Assembly (NCBI RefSeq): GCF_030643825.1
Contig: NZ_CP101717.1
Span: forward strand, 2,501,673-2,565,672
Source of the DNA: Salinispirillum sp. LH 10-3-1
GTDB taxonomy: Bacteria; Pseudomonadota; Gammaproteobacteria; Pseudomonadales; Natronospirillaceae
Length of the DNA: 64,000 bases
Direction of reading: 5' to 3'
Of this stretch, positions 44,281 through 53,124 are shown in pieces; position 1 is the first letter of the stretch; every line of letters starts with the position of its first letter. Position numbers and translations under genes: made by a program. The notes under the pieces are model-generated. The model was not told the origin of the DNA. It saw only the letters and a list, made by a program, of their open reading frames with translations, and did not search any database.

Positions 44281-46179
44281 TCACCGATTAACCGCTTGCT
44301 CACGCAGCCAAGCCACTGACAACTGCCGCCAACCCAATGCCCAACAGGGCATTGGATTGGCCTTACCTTTTAGCGCCAGCTCACCGACAAAATGGCACGG
44401 CAAGCGCTCTTTGACTTCGGCGTAGGTCGCTGCACAGAGCAGAATATCGACCGGCTGGCCATGTTCGGTTTGCGCGTCCTTGGTGGCGCTTTCCAGGCGG
44501 GCGGCGGTGTTGACCACATCGCCAATGGCGGTGTAGTTAAAGCGCCGAGGTCCGCCAATGTTGCCCACCACGCCGTCACCGGTGCTGATACCAATACCCA
44601 TAGTCAAACGATGCAAGTCGTCGGGCGGGAACTGACGGTTGAAATGAACCAGAGCATGTTGCATTGCGGCCGCCGCGAGACAGGCATGGTAGGCATGTTC
44701 GGGGTCTTCGAGCGGGGCGTTAAACAACCCCATGACGGCGTCGCCCATCAACTTGTCGAGCGTGCCACGATAACGCTGCAACTCGGCAATCATCACCCCA
44801 AAATAGGCGTTCAGATGGGCAACCAGATCCTCCGTCGCTAACCGCTCCGTTAGGGGGGTGAAGTTACGTAAATCGGTGAACAGTAAAGTTAATGGTTGGT
44901 GCTTGCCGCCCAATTGCAGGGTGGCGCGCTTACCAATGATCTCTTCGACCAATGCAGGTGCCACATAGTTACCGAACGCTTGGCGTAGCGCAGCTGTTTC
45001 CGCCCGCTGTTGGAGAAACCGCCATAGCTCGCCGACCACCGCCATGACCAACAACAGCACCAACGGGTAAAACACCGCCAACCAGATATTGAACTCTGTA
45101 TAGAGCAGTATGCCTGCGCCATAGGTGCCAACCAACAACAGCCCATAACTGACCAATCGATAACGCATAGCGGACAGACACATCACCCCAGCCCAGCAGG
45201 CGAGAGCCATCAGCAATACCAGCAGCAGCCATCCTCCCGTCACATCAAACAGCAGATTGTCGTCCAACACATTGGCGACCAGGGTCAGGTGCATCAAAGG
45301 GCCAGGGAATTGCCCCACGGGTGTAGCCCGTAAGTCGCTGACCCCCGCTTCACTGACGCCGACAATCACATAATGACCACGCAAGCGCTCCGGCTCCCAG
45401 TCAGGGCTCAGCAAGTCTAAAAAGTTAAGGCGCTGATAGCGCTCTGGCGCATAGTAATTTAAACGCACCGTGCCTCGCGCATCGATGGGCAGAGCGCGAT
45501 CGCCCAATAACGCGGTGCTGGCACTCAGTTGCAAATCTTCCAAGGCACCCAGACGCCACATCTGCACCCCTAAATTGGGCACCACAAGATCGCTGACATG
45601 AAATGCCAACGGGTAGCGTCGAATCAATTGATCGCTGTCTTCTCGGGTGTTGAGGGTGGCCAGCAGGGTGTAGGACTCCATGATGGGAGACACTGGCAGC
45701 TCTATCAGCTCGCTGCTCAGCAAACGCGCTCCAGCGCTTTGTAAAAGGGACGAGTCGAGCAATATATCGTATTCTTCAGTGCTCATTTCTGTGGCTAAGG
45801 GGCCATTCAGAAAAGCACCACCCACGCTGGGCAGTTGGGCCAATGTCTCGGCCAATATGTGGTCATGCGCTGCAGTTGTGGGCTCGGAGAACAGGATATC
45901 GACCCCGACCGCGGTGGCTAAATGGAGCTGCGCAAGGCCCTCGGCAATGACATCACGCGGCCATGGCCAGCGCCCGAGTGCACGCACGCTCGCATTGTCC
46001 ACCTCGACAAAGACCACATTGCCCGGCGGATCACGACGCTGCCATTGGTAGAAGTTGTCGCTCACGGCGTTCGACAAAGCCGCCACCATGGCCGGTGGTC
46101 GCCAAGCGATCAACAGCCAGACGGTGCTCACCAGCAGCACGGTGACGGCCAACCCGACTCCTGTACGCCAGGAGCTCAT
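44281..46179 (-). CDS. CHASE2-domain adenylate/guanylate cyclase (class III)
   Basis: 632 residues from the ATG that overlaps the FecR-protein stop (ATGA); a GTG five codons upstream is the alternative. N-terminal helix, periplasmic CHASE2 domain (about 40-310), three helices (about 315-390), then a class III cyclase domain with metal residues in LLFTDLRNFT and DKLMGDAVMG and the transition-state segment FNYTAIGDVVNTAARLES. It would convert ATP (or GTP) to a cyclic nucleotide in response to a periplasmic signal. Second gene of a two-gene operon. Confidence 0.9.
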   Translation of the reverse strand: MSSWRTGVGLAVTVLLVSTVWLLIAWRPPAMVAALSNAVSDNFYQWQRRDPPGNVVFVEVDNASVRALGRWPWPRDVIAEGLAQLHLATAVGVDILFSEPTTAAHDHILAETLAQLPSVGGAFLNGPLATEMSTEEYDILLDSSLLQSAGARLLSSELIELPVSPIMESYTLLATLNTREDSDQLIRRYPLAFHVSDLVVPNLGVQMWRLGALEDLQLSASTALLGDRALPIDARGTVRLNYYAPERYQRLNFLDLLSPDWEPERLRGHYVIVGVSEAGVSDLRATPVGQFPGPLMHLTLVANVLDDNLLFDVTGGWLLLVLLMALACWAGVMCLSAMRYRLVSYGLLLVGTYGAGILLYTEFNIWLAVFYPLVLLLVMAVVGELWRFLQQRAETAALRQAFGNYVAPALVEEIIGKRATLQLGGKHQPLTLLFTDLRNFTPLTERLATEDLVAHLNAYFGVMIAELQRYRGTLDKLMGDAVMGLFNAPLEDPEHAYHACLAAAAMQHALVHFNRQFPPDDLHRLTMGIGISTGDGVVGNIGGPRRFNYTAIGDVVNTAARLESATKDAQTEHGQPVDILLCAATYAEVKERLPCHFVGELALKGKANPMPCWALGWRQLSVAWLREQAVNR

Positions 46180-46979
46180 CGACGCCGCTGCCACGCCGAC
46201 AGGGTTCGCTCTAATGAGATCAAGGAAGCACCGATGTCCGCTTCAATGGCCTCAGGCTCTTCACCCACGGCCAGCGTGAGTTGCCGCCCCGGCACCAGCT
46301 CCACCAGCTGCACAAAGGCTTGAAACTGGGCGTTATGTTGAGCCCGGTAGTCGTCGAATGACTGCCGAAAGGCTTCTTGGTAATTGCGAAACGATTGTCG
46401 ATGCTGTTGCAGGAAGTTCTGAAACGACGGCGGGCCGGCTTCTTCTGCGGCATAATAGGCCATGTCAGCACCGTCTTGGCGGGCCACCTCCACCTCGCCT
46501 TCAAACAGGGCGATGTCCTGCCGTTGATCGCCAGCACTCACAATAAAACGCGTTCCCTTCACACCGATCACCACCAATGGCGTGCTTACCTGCAAGCGTT
46601 CGCCGCTACGGGGCACCACATCAAACAGCGCAACGCCTGCCGCCAGTTCCACCGCGCTGGCCGATTGCACCCTAAGGATTGCCTGCTCGGCCAATACCAC
46701 GTGGTCATCCGCAAAGCCTATCTGCGCCTGCCCTCTGGCCAGAGTATGGACCTGATCACCGGGACACAGCGCCACCGGCAACTGAGCCACACGCACGGGG
46801 AACGGTGAGCCATCCGGCACCAGGCGCACATTGCCCTGTGTGCGCTGCAAGGAGGCGACGGCTTCGTCACAGCGTTCATTGCCCGACTCTGTTGCCATGC
46901 TGATGGCCGATAACAGCACACCGATACACAGCCATATTGAGCCAATCGGCGTAACACCCACATGGGCGGTCTGTTTCAT
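46176..46979 (-). CDS. FecR-domain periplasmic protein
   Basis: 267 residues from MKQTAHVGVTPIGSIW (AAGGAGATGCGGA before the ATG), with a signal peptide. The FecR beta-domain follows (LARGQAQIGFADDHVVLAEQAILRVQ, VSTPLVVIGVKGTRFIVSAGD). A Gln/Phe-rich helical tail (FLQQHRQSFRNYQEAFRQSF) follows. Operonic with a CHASE2 cyclase. FecR proteins with CHASE2 cyclases form a recurrent pair of unknown signal. Confidence 0.85.
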   Translation of the reverse strand: MKQTAHVGVTPIGSIWLCIGVLLSAISMATESGNERCDEAVASLQRTQGNVRLVPDGSPFPVRVAQLPVALCPGDQVHTLARGQAQIGFADDHVVLAEQAILRVQSASAVELAAGVALFDVVPRSGERLQVSTPLVVIGVKGTRFIVSAGDQRQDIALFEGEVEVARQDGADMAYYAAEEAGPPSFQNFLQQHRQSFRNYQEAFRQSFDDYRAQHNAQFQAFVQLVELVPGRQLTLAVGEEPEAIEADIGASLISLERTLSAWQRRR

Positions 46980-47076
46980 TCCGCATCTCCTTATGACGCA
47001 AAAAGTACTGCCTTCTATCATAGGCTAAAAAATGGTGACGGTAGAATGTATCAGCGTGGCGAGCTACTCTATCATT

Positions 47077-47487
47077 ATGCTAAAAACGATACTCTATTCA
47101 CTGTTGGGAATTGCCGGAGCACTGATCGTATCTGTGGTCCTGGTATTCTGTTCGCCTGTACTGTTGCACCACTATGGCAATGCATTGATCGCCGCCAGTG
47201 AAACTCGTGTCGAAGCCAACACCCGCTTCACAACCTTGCGCGCACGCGACGTACAGCGCCGCTTGGAGATAGAGTCCGTCAACACACTCGATGATATCCG
47301 CCAATGGGCTGAGCGTTCAGGGGTAACCTATGATGAGCGCTCGTCGCTGTTCTTTCGTGGGCTGGACCTGATCGACTACCCGGAGCACTGCACCAACACT
47401 TTATTCAGCGAACACCGCTTTGGCCACTTTTACGTGTACAAGTCACGCCAAACCTGCCCCTTGAACGGCACGGAGCACAGCTCATGA
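47077..47487 (+). CDS. Hypothetical membrane-anchored small protein
   Basis: 136 residues from MLKTILYSLLGIAGA. One N-terminal helix (about 4-27) and a soluble acidic/basic C-terminal domain with two cysteines (HCTNTLF, QTCPLNG) that may form a disulfide in the periplasm. No family recognised. Overlaps the VTT membrane protein by four bases (ATGA). An earlier in-frame start adds 15 residues. Confidence 0.6.
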   Translation: MLKTILYSLLGIAGALIVSVVLVFCSPVLLHHYGNALIAASETRVEANTRFTTLRARDVQRRLEIESVNTLDDIRQWAERSGVTYDERSSLFFRGLDLIDYPEHCTNTLFSEHRFGHFYVYKSRQTCPLNGTEHSS

Positions 47488-48050
47488 ACCGCCGCGTGTT
47501 GCTGGTACTCTGGGCGTTGCTGATTGTAGCTGGCCTAACGATCTATTGGGTGTACTTCGCAGACAACCTCGACACCACATTGCGCGCCTTGCAAAAAGCC
47601 GCCGCTGAACACTATTTATGGGTCACCACAGCTTATGTCATTTTTCTTGCCATTCGTGGCCTCACATTAATGCCCAGTACACCTTTGCTGTTTGCGGGGA
47701 TATTACTCTTCCCCGACTGGTTGGCTTACGCACTGAATATGGTGGGCATTCTTATCTCCTCCTGGTTGGTCATCATGGCGGTGCAATACACTGGGTTCGG
47801 TGCTCGCTTGGACCGCCTGCGCACGCCGCGTGTAGCGCGCATGGAAGAACGGCTGCAGGCGCACGGTGCGCCGATCATCGTGACCTGGAGTTTCTTCCCC
47901 TTGGTGCCGACCGACCTCATTGTTTATATCGCCACTTTGTTGCGCTTTTCCAAGCGCACGATTTTAGCCGCTGTTATGGTGGGCGAGGCAACGCTGAACG
48001 CCATCTATGTATTCGGCGGCTCCGCGGTGGTACGCAACCTACTCACGTGA
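47484..48050 (+). CDS. VTT/DedA-like (TVP38/TMEM64 type) membrane protein
   Basis: 188 residues with about five helices and the VTT core RGLTLMPSTPLLFAGILLFP and FFPLVPTDLIVYIATLLRF. DedA/TVP38 proteins are lipid scramblase-like, flipping undecaprenyl phosphate or phospholipids in studied cases; which applies here is unknown. Coupled to the preceding small gene. Confidence 0.75.
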   Translation: MNRRVLLVLWALLIVAGLTIYWVYFADNLDTTLRALQKAAAEHYLWVTTAYVIFLAIRGLTLMPSTPLLFAGILLFPDWLAYALNMVGILISSWLVIMAVQYTGFGARLDRLRTPRVARMEERLQAHGAPIIVTWSFFPLVPTDLIVYIATLLRFSKRTILAAVMVGEATLNAIYVFGGSAVVRNLLT

Positions 48051-48143
48051 TTTACCCCTAGGCAACACTGCGTTTCGTTTCTGCTGAGATACAACTGGTC
48101 TATACTGCGGGCTTTATTAAGTCTTCTAAAAAAGGTCACGACT

Positions 48144-49103
48144 ATGAAAGCCATGCGCAGTCACGAACACGGTGATGTCGAAGTACTGAAGCTAGAAACC
48201 GTTGAACAACCCAACATCAACGACGACCAATTGTTAGTCGCCGTTAAAGCGGCGGGTGTGAACCCTGTGGATACCTACATCCGCGCAGGCATCAACAACT
48301 ACAGCGCGAACTTCCCGCACACTCCCGGCATGGACGGTGCCGGTGAAATCGCTGCTGTGGGTAAGAACCTGAGTGGTTTTACGGTGGGCGACCGCGTTTA
48401 TTTCAACCGTAACCTGACCGGTTCGGCGGCTGAATTTACCATCTGTGACCCCAACAACTGCTTTCCATTGGCGGACGCCGTGAGTTTTGAAGAAGGCGCT
48501 GGCATTGGCGTGCCTTACACCACCGCCCACCGTGCGTTGTTTGGCCGAGCGCAAGCCAAGGCCGGTGAAAAGGTACTGATTCATGGCGCAACCGGTGCTG
48601 TTGGTATTGCCTGTGTGCAATTGGCGAAAGCCGCTGGGCTCACGGTGGTTGCCAGTGCGGGTACCGATGCTGGCGCCAAATTACTCGCTGAGCAAGGCGC
48701 TGACGCGGTGATTCGTCATGACGCCGATGGTCATCTGGCGCCCTATTCCAATTTGGATGACGGCTTCAACATCATCATAGAAATGTTGGCCAACGTGAAT
48801 TTGGACATGGATTTGAAAGCGCTGACCCGCCAAGGCCGTGTGGTGGTGGTGGGGAACCGCGGTACGGTAGAGATCAATCCGCGTGATCTGATGGCGCGTG
48901 ATGCGCAAGTGATGGGTATGGCGGTGATGAACATGACGCCTGCCGAGCACCAGCAAACCGCCAAGGCTATGTACCCGTTGTTCGCCGCAGGCTTGTTAAA
49001 GCCCGTGGTGCGCAAGGTGTATGCGCTGGAAGAACTGCCGCAAGCGCACTTGGATGTACTGAAATCCGGTGCGCTGGGGAATTTGGTGGTTAAGGTCGGC
49101 TAA
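48144..49103 (+). CDS. Zinc-independent quinone oxidoreductase-like MDR protein
   Basis: 319 residues. NADPH-binding motif HGATGAVGIACVQLAKAAG of the quinone oxidoreductase (QOR) branch of medium-chain dehydrogenases; catalytic zinc Cys ligands are absent. It likely reduces quinones or enones with NADPH. Ribosome-binding site AAAGGT. Followed by a structured intergenic repeat. Confidence 0.88.
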   Translation: MKAMRSHEHGDVEVLKLETVEQPNINDDQLLVAVKAAGVNPVDTYIRAGINNYSANFPHTPGMDGAGEIAAVGKNLSGFTVGDRVYFNRNLTGSAAEFTICDPNNCFPLADAVSFEEGAGIGVPYTTAHRALFGRAQAKAGEKVLIHGATGAVGIACVQLAKAAGLTVVASAGTDAGAKLLAEQGADAVIRHDADGHLAPYSNLDDGFNIIIEMLANVNLDMDLKALTRQGRVVVVGNRGTVEINPRDLMARDAQVMGMAVMNMTPAEHQQTAKAMYPLFAAGLLKPVVRKVYALEELPQAHLDVLKSGALGNLVVKVG

Positions 49104-49115
49104 GTCTCGGACAAG

Positions 49116-49390
49116 GCCTTGGGCTTTCGGGGTATGCCTACAGCGCTCCACGGCAGGCCGGGAGGTACCGAGAAAATGCTTAATCATTTTCTCGCCCTGC
49201 GGGCGCCTAGTGGCGGTGTCAATTGCTGTCGCAATTGATCGCGCTTTTAGGCATACACCCTACGCCCAAGGCTCGAACGCACGGCACCCTCTTAAGCTAC
49301 TACTACCAGCGCAACGGGTAAGCTCCTGTAGCCGAAGACGGCCTGCCGTGGAGCGCCGAAGGTACATACCCGAGAGCCCTCTCCTTAAGG
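49116..49390. repeat. Highly structured intergenic element with nested inverted repeats
   Basis: 25-base arms at 49116-49140 and 49248-49272 share both nine-base ends, GCCTTGGGC and GTATGCCTA (as reverse complements). Between them are hairpins at 49169-49194 (ten pairs, loop CTTAAT), 49194-49204, 49204-49215 and 49219-49238 (eight pairs TCAATTGC/GCAATTGA). A second perfect 17-base repeat (49143-49159 with 49340-49356) extends the element to about 49390. So the region contains three diverged copies of one motif. It fills the 292-base gap after the quinone oxidoreductase gene and enters no CDS. It may be an interspersed palindromic repeat or a folded RNA. Confidence 0.6.
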
Positions 49391-49395
49391 CAATC

Positions 49396-50202
49396 TCAGC
49401 CGAAGCGAAAGCTGGACGCGGTAATCCCACCTCGCCAGTCCTTCTCGTGGTAAACGCATTCGGCGGCCTCATCTTCTGCGGCTCCGACGACCACGAACAA
49501 AGGCACCAAATGATCTTCGCGCGCGTGGGCAATGCGCGCCGCTGGAGCTTGTTCCCACTGGTTGAGCCGCGCCGTCCGCTCTGCTGTTGAGCACTGAATC
49601 AACGATTTTTGCAACCAAGCATCGAAAGCCTCAGACGGGGCTTTTCCTTCTGGGCCCATCAAGCGCAGATTGTGGTAGCTGAACCCGCTGCCAATGATCA
49701 ACACGCCTTCGTCCCGCAATGGTGCCAACGCCCGACCAATGGCTAAATGGGTTTCCGGATCGTAGTCGCTGCGCATGGACAGCATCACCACCGGCATGTC
49801 GGCGTCCGGGTACATCACGGACAAGGGTACAAAGGTGCCGTGATCATAGCCTTGCTCATCATCCAATGCCGTTGGTTGCCCTGCGGCGTCCAATAGAGTT
49901 TTAACACGCCGTGCCAGCTCGGGTGAGCCGGGCGCGGGGTAAACGATGTCATAGGTGTAATCCGGGAAGCCGAAGTAGTCATACACCATGCCCGGCTGTT
50001 CAGCCGCGCTGACCCGCAATTGGTTGGCTTCCCAATGCCCGGTAATCACCAAGACGGCTTTGGGGCGTTCAGGCAATTCGTCAGGCAGGGCTTTGAGTTG
50101 CGCTTCAAGTACAGCAAAGCTTTCGCGCATGGAGCCGTCCATGTACGACCATGGACCACCGCCGTGGGATAAAAAATAGGTAGGGAATCGAACAGTAGAC
50201 AT
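49396..50202 (-). CDS. 4,5-DOPA dioxygenase-like (YgiD/DODA-type) protein
   Basis: 268 residues from MSTVRFPTYFLSHGGGPW, with GGAG before the ATG. Type II (LigB-like) extradiol dioxygenase fold: SHGGGPW, VLVITGHWE, and YDHGTFVPLSVMYP carry the usual His/Glu metal ligands of the DODA/YgiD group. Bacterial YgiD can open DOPA; the native substrate is unknown. It lies downstream of the ectoine catabolic genes, separated by a structured 256-base gap, so co-transcription is not assured. Confidence 0.85.
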   Translation of the reverse strand: MSTVRFPTYFLSHGGGPWSYMDGSMRESFAVLEAQLKALPDELPERPKAVLVITGHWEANQLRVSAAEQPGMVYDYFGFPDYTYDIVYPAPGSPELARRVKTLLDAAGQPTALDDEQGYDHGTFVPLSVMYPDADMPVVMLSMRSDYDPETHLAIGRALAPLRDEGVLIIGSGFSYHNLRLMGPEGKAPSEAFDAWLQKSLIQCSTAERTARLNQWEQAPAARIAHAREDHLVPLFVVVGAAEDEAAECVYHEKDWRGGITASSFRFG

Positions 50203-50338
50203 GACCAATCTCCATTAATGCAATTGACAGCATTATAGGAGATTGGCCTCCGAACCATAGCGAAGGTCTTTCAACGCTTCGTTCAGTTTATTTGATGGCG
50301 CGCCTTGGATAGTTGATAAACCGCAGCAGACTTAGTGT

Positions 50339-50464
50339 TCTTAAACGGCAGAGGCGATAAGCTGGCTAGGCAAAAAAGCTCGAAAAGAGTCGAGCTTACA
50401 TTATGTAAGTGAGCGATTTGAGAGCTTTTTTAACAACGCCAGCTTGAGAAAAGGCCGTTTAAGA
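50339..50464. repeat. Nested inverted repeat overlapping the end of doeC
   Basis: Outer arms of eleven pairs (50339-50349 with 50454-50464, CTTAAACGGC core) and inner arms of eight (50359-50366 with 50438-50445, AAGCTGGC/GCCAGCTT) bracket two further hairpins, AAGCTCGA/TCGAGCTT (50376-50397) and CTTACA/TGTAAG (50395-50409). A competing ten-base pairing also exists between AAAAAAGCTC (50372-50381) and GAGCTTTTTT (50422-50431). The right arm contains the doeC stop codon. It could be a mobile miniature element or an RNA with two alternative folds. Confidence 0.55.
50372..50397 (-). terminator. Intrinsic terminator of the doe operon
   Basis: Read on the minus strand: eight-pair stem AAGCTCGA/TCGAGCTT with a six-base loop followed by TTTT, about 60 bases after the doeC stop. 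It lies inside the nested repeat at 50339-50464, whose alternative pairing could disrupt it. Confidence 0.75.
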
Positions 50465-51820
50465 CAGCCAGACCTGTTGGTGGTTCACAAACTCTCGTAT
50501 CCCATGCGGCCCCAACTCGCGCCCTAAGCCAGAGCGCTTAATGCCACCACTGGGTAAACGCGGGTCGGTTTTCACAATGCCATTCACCGCTACTTGACCG
50601 ACTTGCAGTTGATGCGCGATGCGCTCACCACGGCTGCGCTCGGTCCAAACACCGGCCGCTAAGCCGTATTTGCTGTCATTGGCTATGCGAATGGCTTCCG
50701 TTTCGTCTCTGGCTTTTTGCACCACTGCTACTGGGCCGAAGGTTTCTTCTTGGGCACAGGTCATGTCGTTGGTGACATTGGTCAGCAAGGTCACGGGATA
50801 GAAGAAGCCAGGGCCGTCGGGAAGTTCACCACCTAACAGGCAATGCGCCCCTTCCGCCATCGATCGCTTAACCTGGCGATGCAGGTTTTGCCGCAAGTCT
50901 TCACGCGCCAGCGGACCCACGTCGGTACTTTCTTCTTTAGGGTCGCCCAGTTTGAGTTTCGCCAGCAATGGCTCAAGCAGCGCGATAAACTCGTCGTGCA
51001 CGCTGGCTTCCACGATGATGCGCTTGGCGGCAATGCAGGACTGCCCGGCATTGATAATGCGCGATAAAGCCAATGTTTCTGCCGCTTTTTGCAAATTGGC
51101 GTCGGCCAGCACGATGGCCGGGTCGGACCCGCCCAGCTCAAGCACCACCGGCTTAATTTCACTGCCCGCAATGGCCGCCACTGCAGCACCCGCGCGTTCA
51201 GAGCCGGTGAGTGACACCGCATGAATACGCGGATCACGAATCACGGACTCCACGTCGGCCGTCGCCATTGGCATGTTTTGCATGATGCCCGCTGGCGCTC
51301 CTACTTGCTCAAATAAGTCAGCGATGGCTTTGGCACAAGCGGGTACATGTGGGTCGTGTTTCATCACACAGGTATTGCCAGCCATGAGCGCAGGCGCACA
51401 AAACCGAAAGGCCAACCAGAATGGTGCGTTCCAAGGCAATATGCCCAATACGGTGCCTAGGGGTAAATGTTGCACGTAAGAATGACTGGCGTCTGAAGGC
51501 AGTGTTTCCGCCTTCAGATAAGCTTCTGCGTGCTCGGCATAATGGTCAGCACAGAGTGCGGCCTTCAATACCTCTGCACGCGCTTCTTTAATGGGCTTGC
51601 CCATCTCCAGCGTCATTAGGGGGGCGAGTTTATCGACGTCATCGCGCATGCGTTGCGCCACAGCACGCAGTACGTCACCCCGCTCGGAAAACAGCAAGGC
51701 CTTCCAGCCCGGAAATGCCCCTTTAGCATCATTTAATACGGCTTCGCGCGCACCGGCACTGAGTTCTGGGCTGGTACCCAGCACTTCACCACTGACCGGA
51801 CTGATCACAGATACAGACAT
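50459..51820 (-). CDS. doeC: Aldehyde dehydrogenase, probable aspartate-semialdehyde dehydrogenase DoeC
   Basis: 453 residues. Catalytic Cys in NAGQSCIAAKR and Glu in LELGGSDPAIV of the NAD(P)-dependent aldehyde dehydrogenase superfamily, succinate-semialdehyde-like branch. Perfect AAAGGAGGTAAGTGATC before the ATG at 51820, two bases after the doeA stop. In ectoine catabolism DoeC oxidises aspartate semialdehyde to aspartate. The name rests on the adjacent doeA and doeD; by itself the protein could be a general semialdehyde dehydrogenase. Confidence 0.85.
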   Translation of the reverse strand: MSVSVISPVSGEVLGTSPELSAGAREAVLNDAKGAFPGWKALLFSERGDVLRAVAQRMRDDVDKLAPLMTLEMGKPIKEARAEVLKAALCADHYAEHAEAYLKAETLPSDASHSYVQHLPLGTVLGILPWNAPFWLAFRFCAPALMAGNTCVMKHDPHVPACAKAIADLFEQVGAPAGIMQNMPMATADVESVIRDPRIHAVSLTGSERAGAAVAAIAGSEIKPVVLELGGSDPAIVLADANLQKAAETLALSRIINAGQSCIAAKRIIVEASVHDEFIALLEPLLAKLKLGDPKEESTDVGPLAREDLRQNLHRQVKRSMAEGAHCLLGGELPDGPGFFYPVTLLTNVTNDMTCAQEETFGPVAVVQKARDETEAIRIANDSKYGLAAGVWTERSRGERIAHQLQVGQVAVNGIVKTDPRLPSGGIKRSGLGRELGPHGIREFVNHQQVWLS

Positions 51821-51822
51821 GA

Positions 51823-53124
51823 TCACTTACCTCCTTTTTGTACCTGTTTGGTGGGCTGAGCATCACCGCTGGCGATATCACTGGCCACCCTCAATTCAGG
51901 CCCTTTATGCTCGGCTGCGGTGGTCTTCTTTTCCGTCTTAGCCGCGCGCTTTACGCTGAACTCAGGCTTGACGACAAAGTCTTCATCTAGGGTGAAAAAC
52001 GATTTGCAGCCATCCGCTGTGACGTACAGGGTGTCGGATATCCCCATGGTTTTATCGCCCTCCACACCCCACATCCAAGGTATGATGTGAAAGGTCATGC
52101 CTTCTTCCAACACGGTGGAATCACCCTGCTTCAGGCTGACGATGTAACCCTCGTCCCAACTCGGCGGAAAGGCAATGCCGATGGAATAACCCGAGCGGGT
52201 AATCAAACTGCCACCGATGTCGTTCTCTGTAATGATGGCACGGACCAAGTTGTCGGCGTCCGATACGGTCAAGCCGGGCCGCATAATGGTCTTTAACTGC
52301 GTCAAGGCCGTCTTCATCTTTTCTTGCGCTTTGTAGAAGGTGTCGGTCATGTCACCGAGAATGACGGTGCGCATCATGGCAGTATGATAACGCCGATAAC
52401 ACCCACCGACTTCCAGAAACACATGCTCGCCGGGCTGCACAATGCGGCCTTCCCAGGTGGCGTGGCCGATCATGGTGCGTGGCCCACTGGTGACATAGGG
52501 CATAACGGCAGGCGGTTCACCACCGGCACGGAACATACCGGCGCTGATCGCCGCACCGATATCGTTCTCTGTCGCACCCGCCACCGTGGCTTCAAAGCCC
52601 GCTTTCATGCCCGCTTCGGTGGCGCGCGCAGCCTTTTGCATGATGTCGATTTCGACCGCCGACTTGGTGATGCGCCCTTGCTCCACAATACCGAAGCAGT
52701 CGAGCAGGCGACCGTCGGTAAAGGTGGTGTGAATCGCATCCTGATGGTAGGCCGGGAAGAAGTAGCTGTTACGCTCATACCCGACGTGTTTGCCGTTCAG
52801 GCCAAATTCACGCAGCGACTGCACCAACATTTGAATGGCATCACCGGTATCTGGATACGGGCGTGTCAATTCCACCCACGTCCGGGCATGGACGTTGGAC
52901 TCTTCCAGCTTACGGGTGATCATGAAGGGTTCGCCTTCCAACGGCACCACTAAGGCCTGAAAGAACGAATACCCGGTGGTTTGGTAGTCCGTCAAATACA
53001 TCAGGTTTTCGGGGTCGGTGATCACCACCGCATCCAGCAGGCGCTTGGCCATGCGTTCACGCAGGCCGTCGATCCGTCTTTTGTATTCCGCGAACGGAAA
53101 GGTCATATCATCGCGTTCGAGCAT
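51823..53124 (-). CDS. doeA: Ectoine hydrolase DoeA (M24 creatinase-like)
   Basis: 433 residues from MLERDDMTFPFAEYKRRIDGL; the first base of the ATG is the last base of the doeD TGA. Creatinase/prolidase-like M24 pita-bread fold with DAVVITDPENLMYLTDYQTTGYSFFQ at the N-terminus. It opens ectoine to N-alpha-acetyl-L-2,4-diaminobutyrate. A Lys/Ala-rich approximately 45-residue tail (from VKRAAKTEKKTTAAEH) is longer than in the Halomonas enzyme (about 399). A second ATG at 53106 is possible. Confidence 0.92.
   Translation of the reverse strand: MLERDDMTFPFAEYKRRIDGLRERMAKRLLDAVVITDPENLMYLTDYQTTGYSFFQALVVPLEGEPFMITRKLEESNVHARTWVELTRPYPDTGDAIQMLVQSLREFGLNGKHVGYERNSYFFPAYHQDAIHTTFTDGRLLDCFGIVEQGRITKSAVEIDIMQKAARATEAGMKAGFEATVAGATENDIGAAISAGMFRAGGEPPAVMPYVTSGPRTMIGHATWEGRIVQPGEHVFLEVGGCYRRYHTAMMRTVILGDMTDTFYKAQEKMKTALTQLKTIMRPGLTVSDADNLVRAIITENDIGGSLITRSGYSIGIAFPPSWDEGYIVSLKQGDSTVLEEGMTFHIIPWMWGVEGDKTMGISDTLYVTADGCKSFFTLDEDFVVKPEFSVKRAAKTEKKTTAAEHKGPELRVASDIASGDAQPTKQVQKGGK

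Noticed and set aside
49100-49590. Reading frames through the structured repeat (e.g. 49069-49590)
   Set aside because: They overlap the end of the quinone oxidoreductase and cross palindromes; Arg-rich translation without ribosome-binding site indicates shadow frames.
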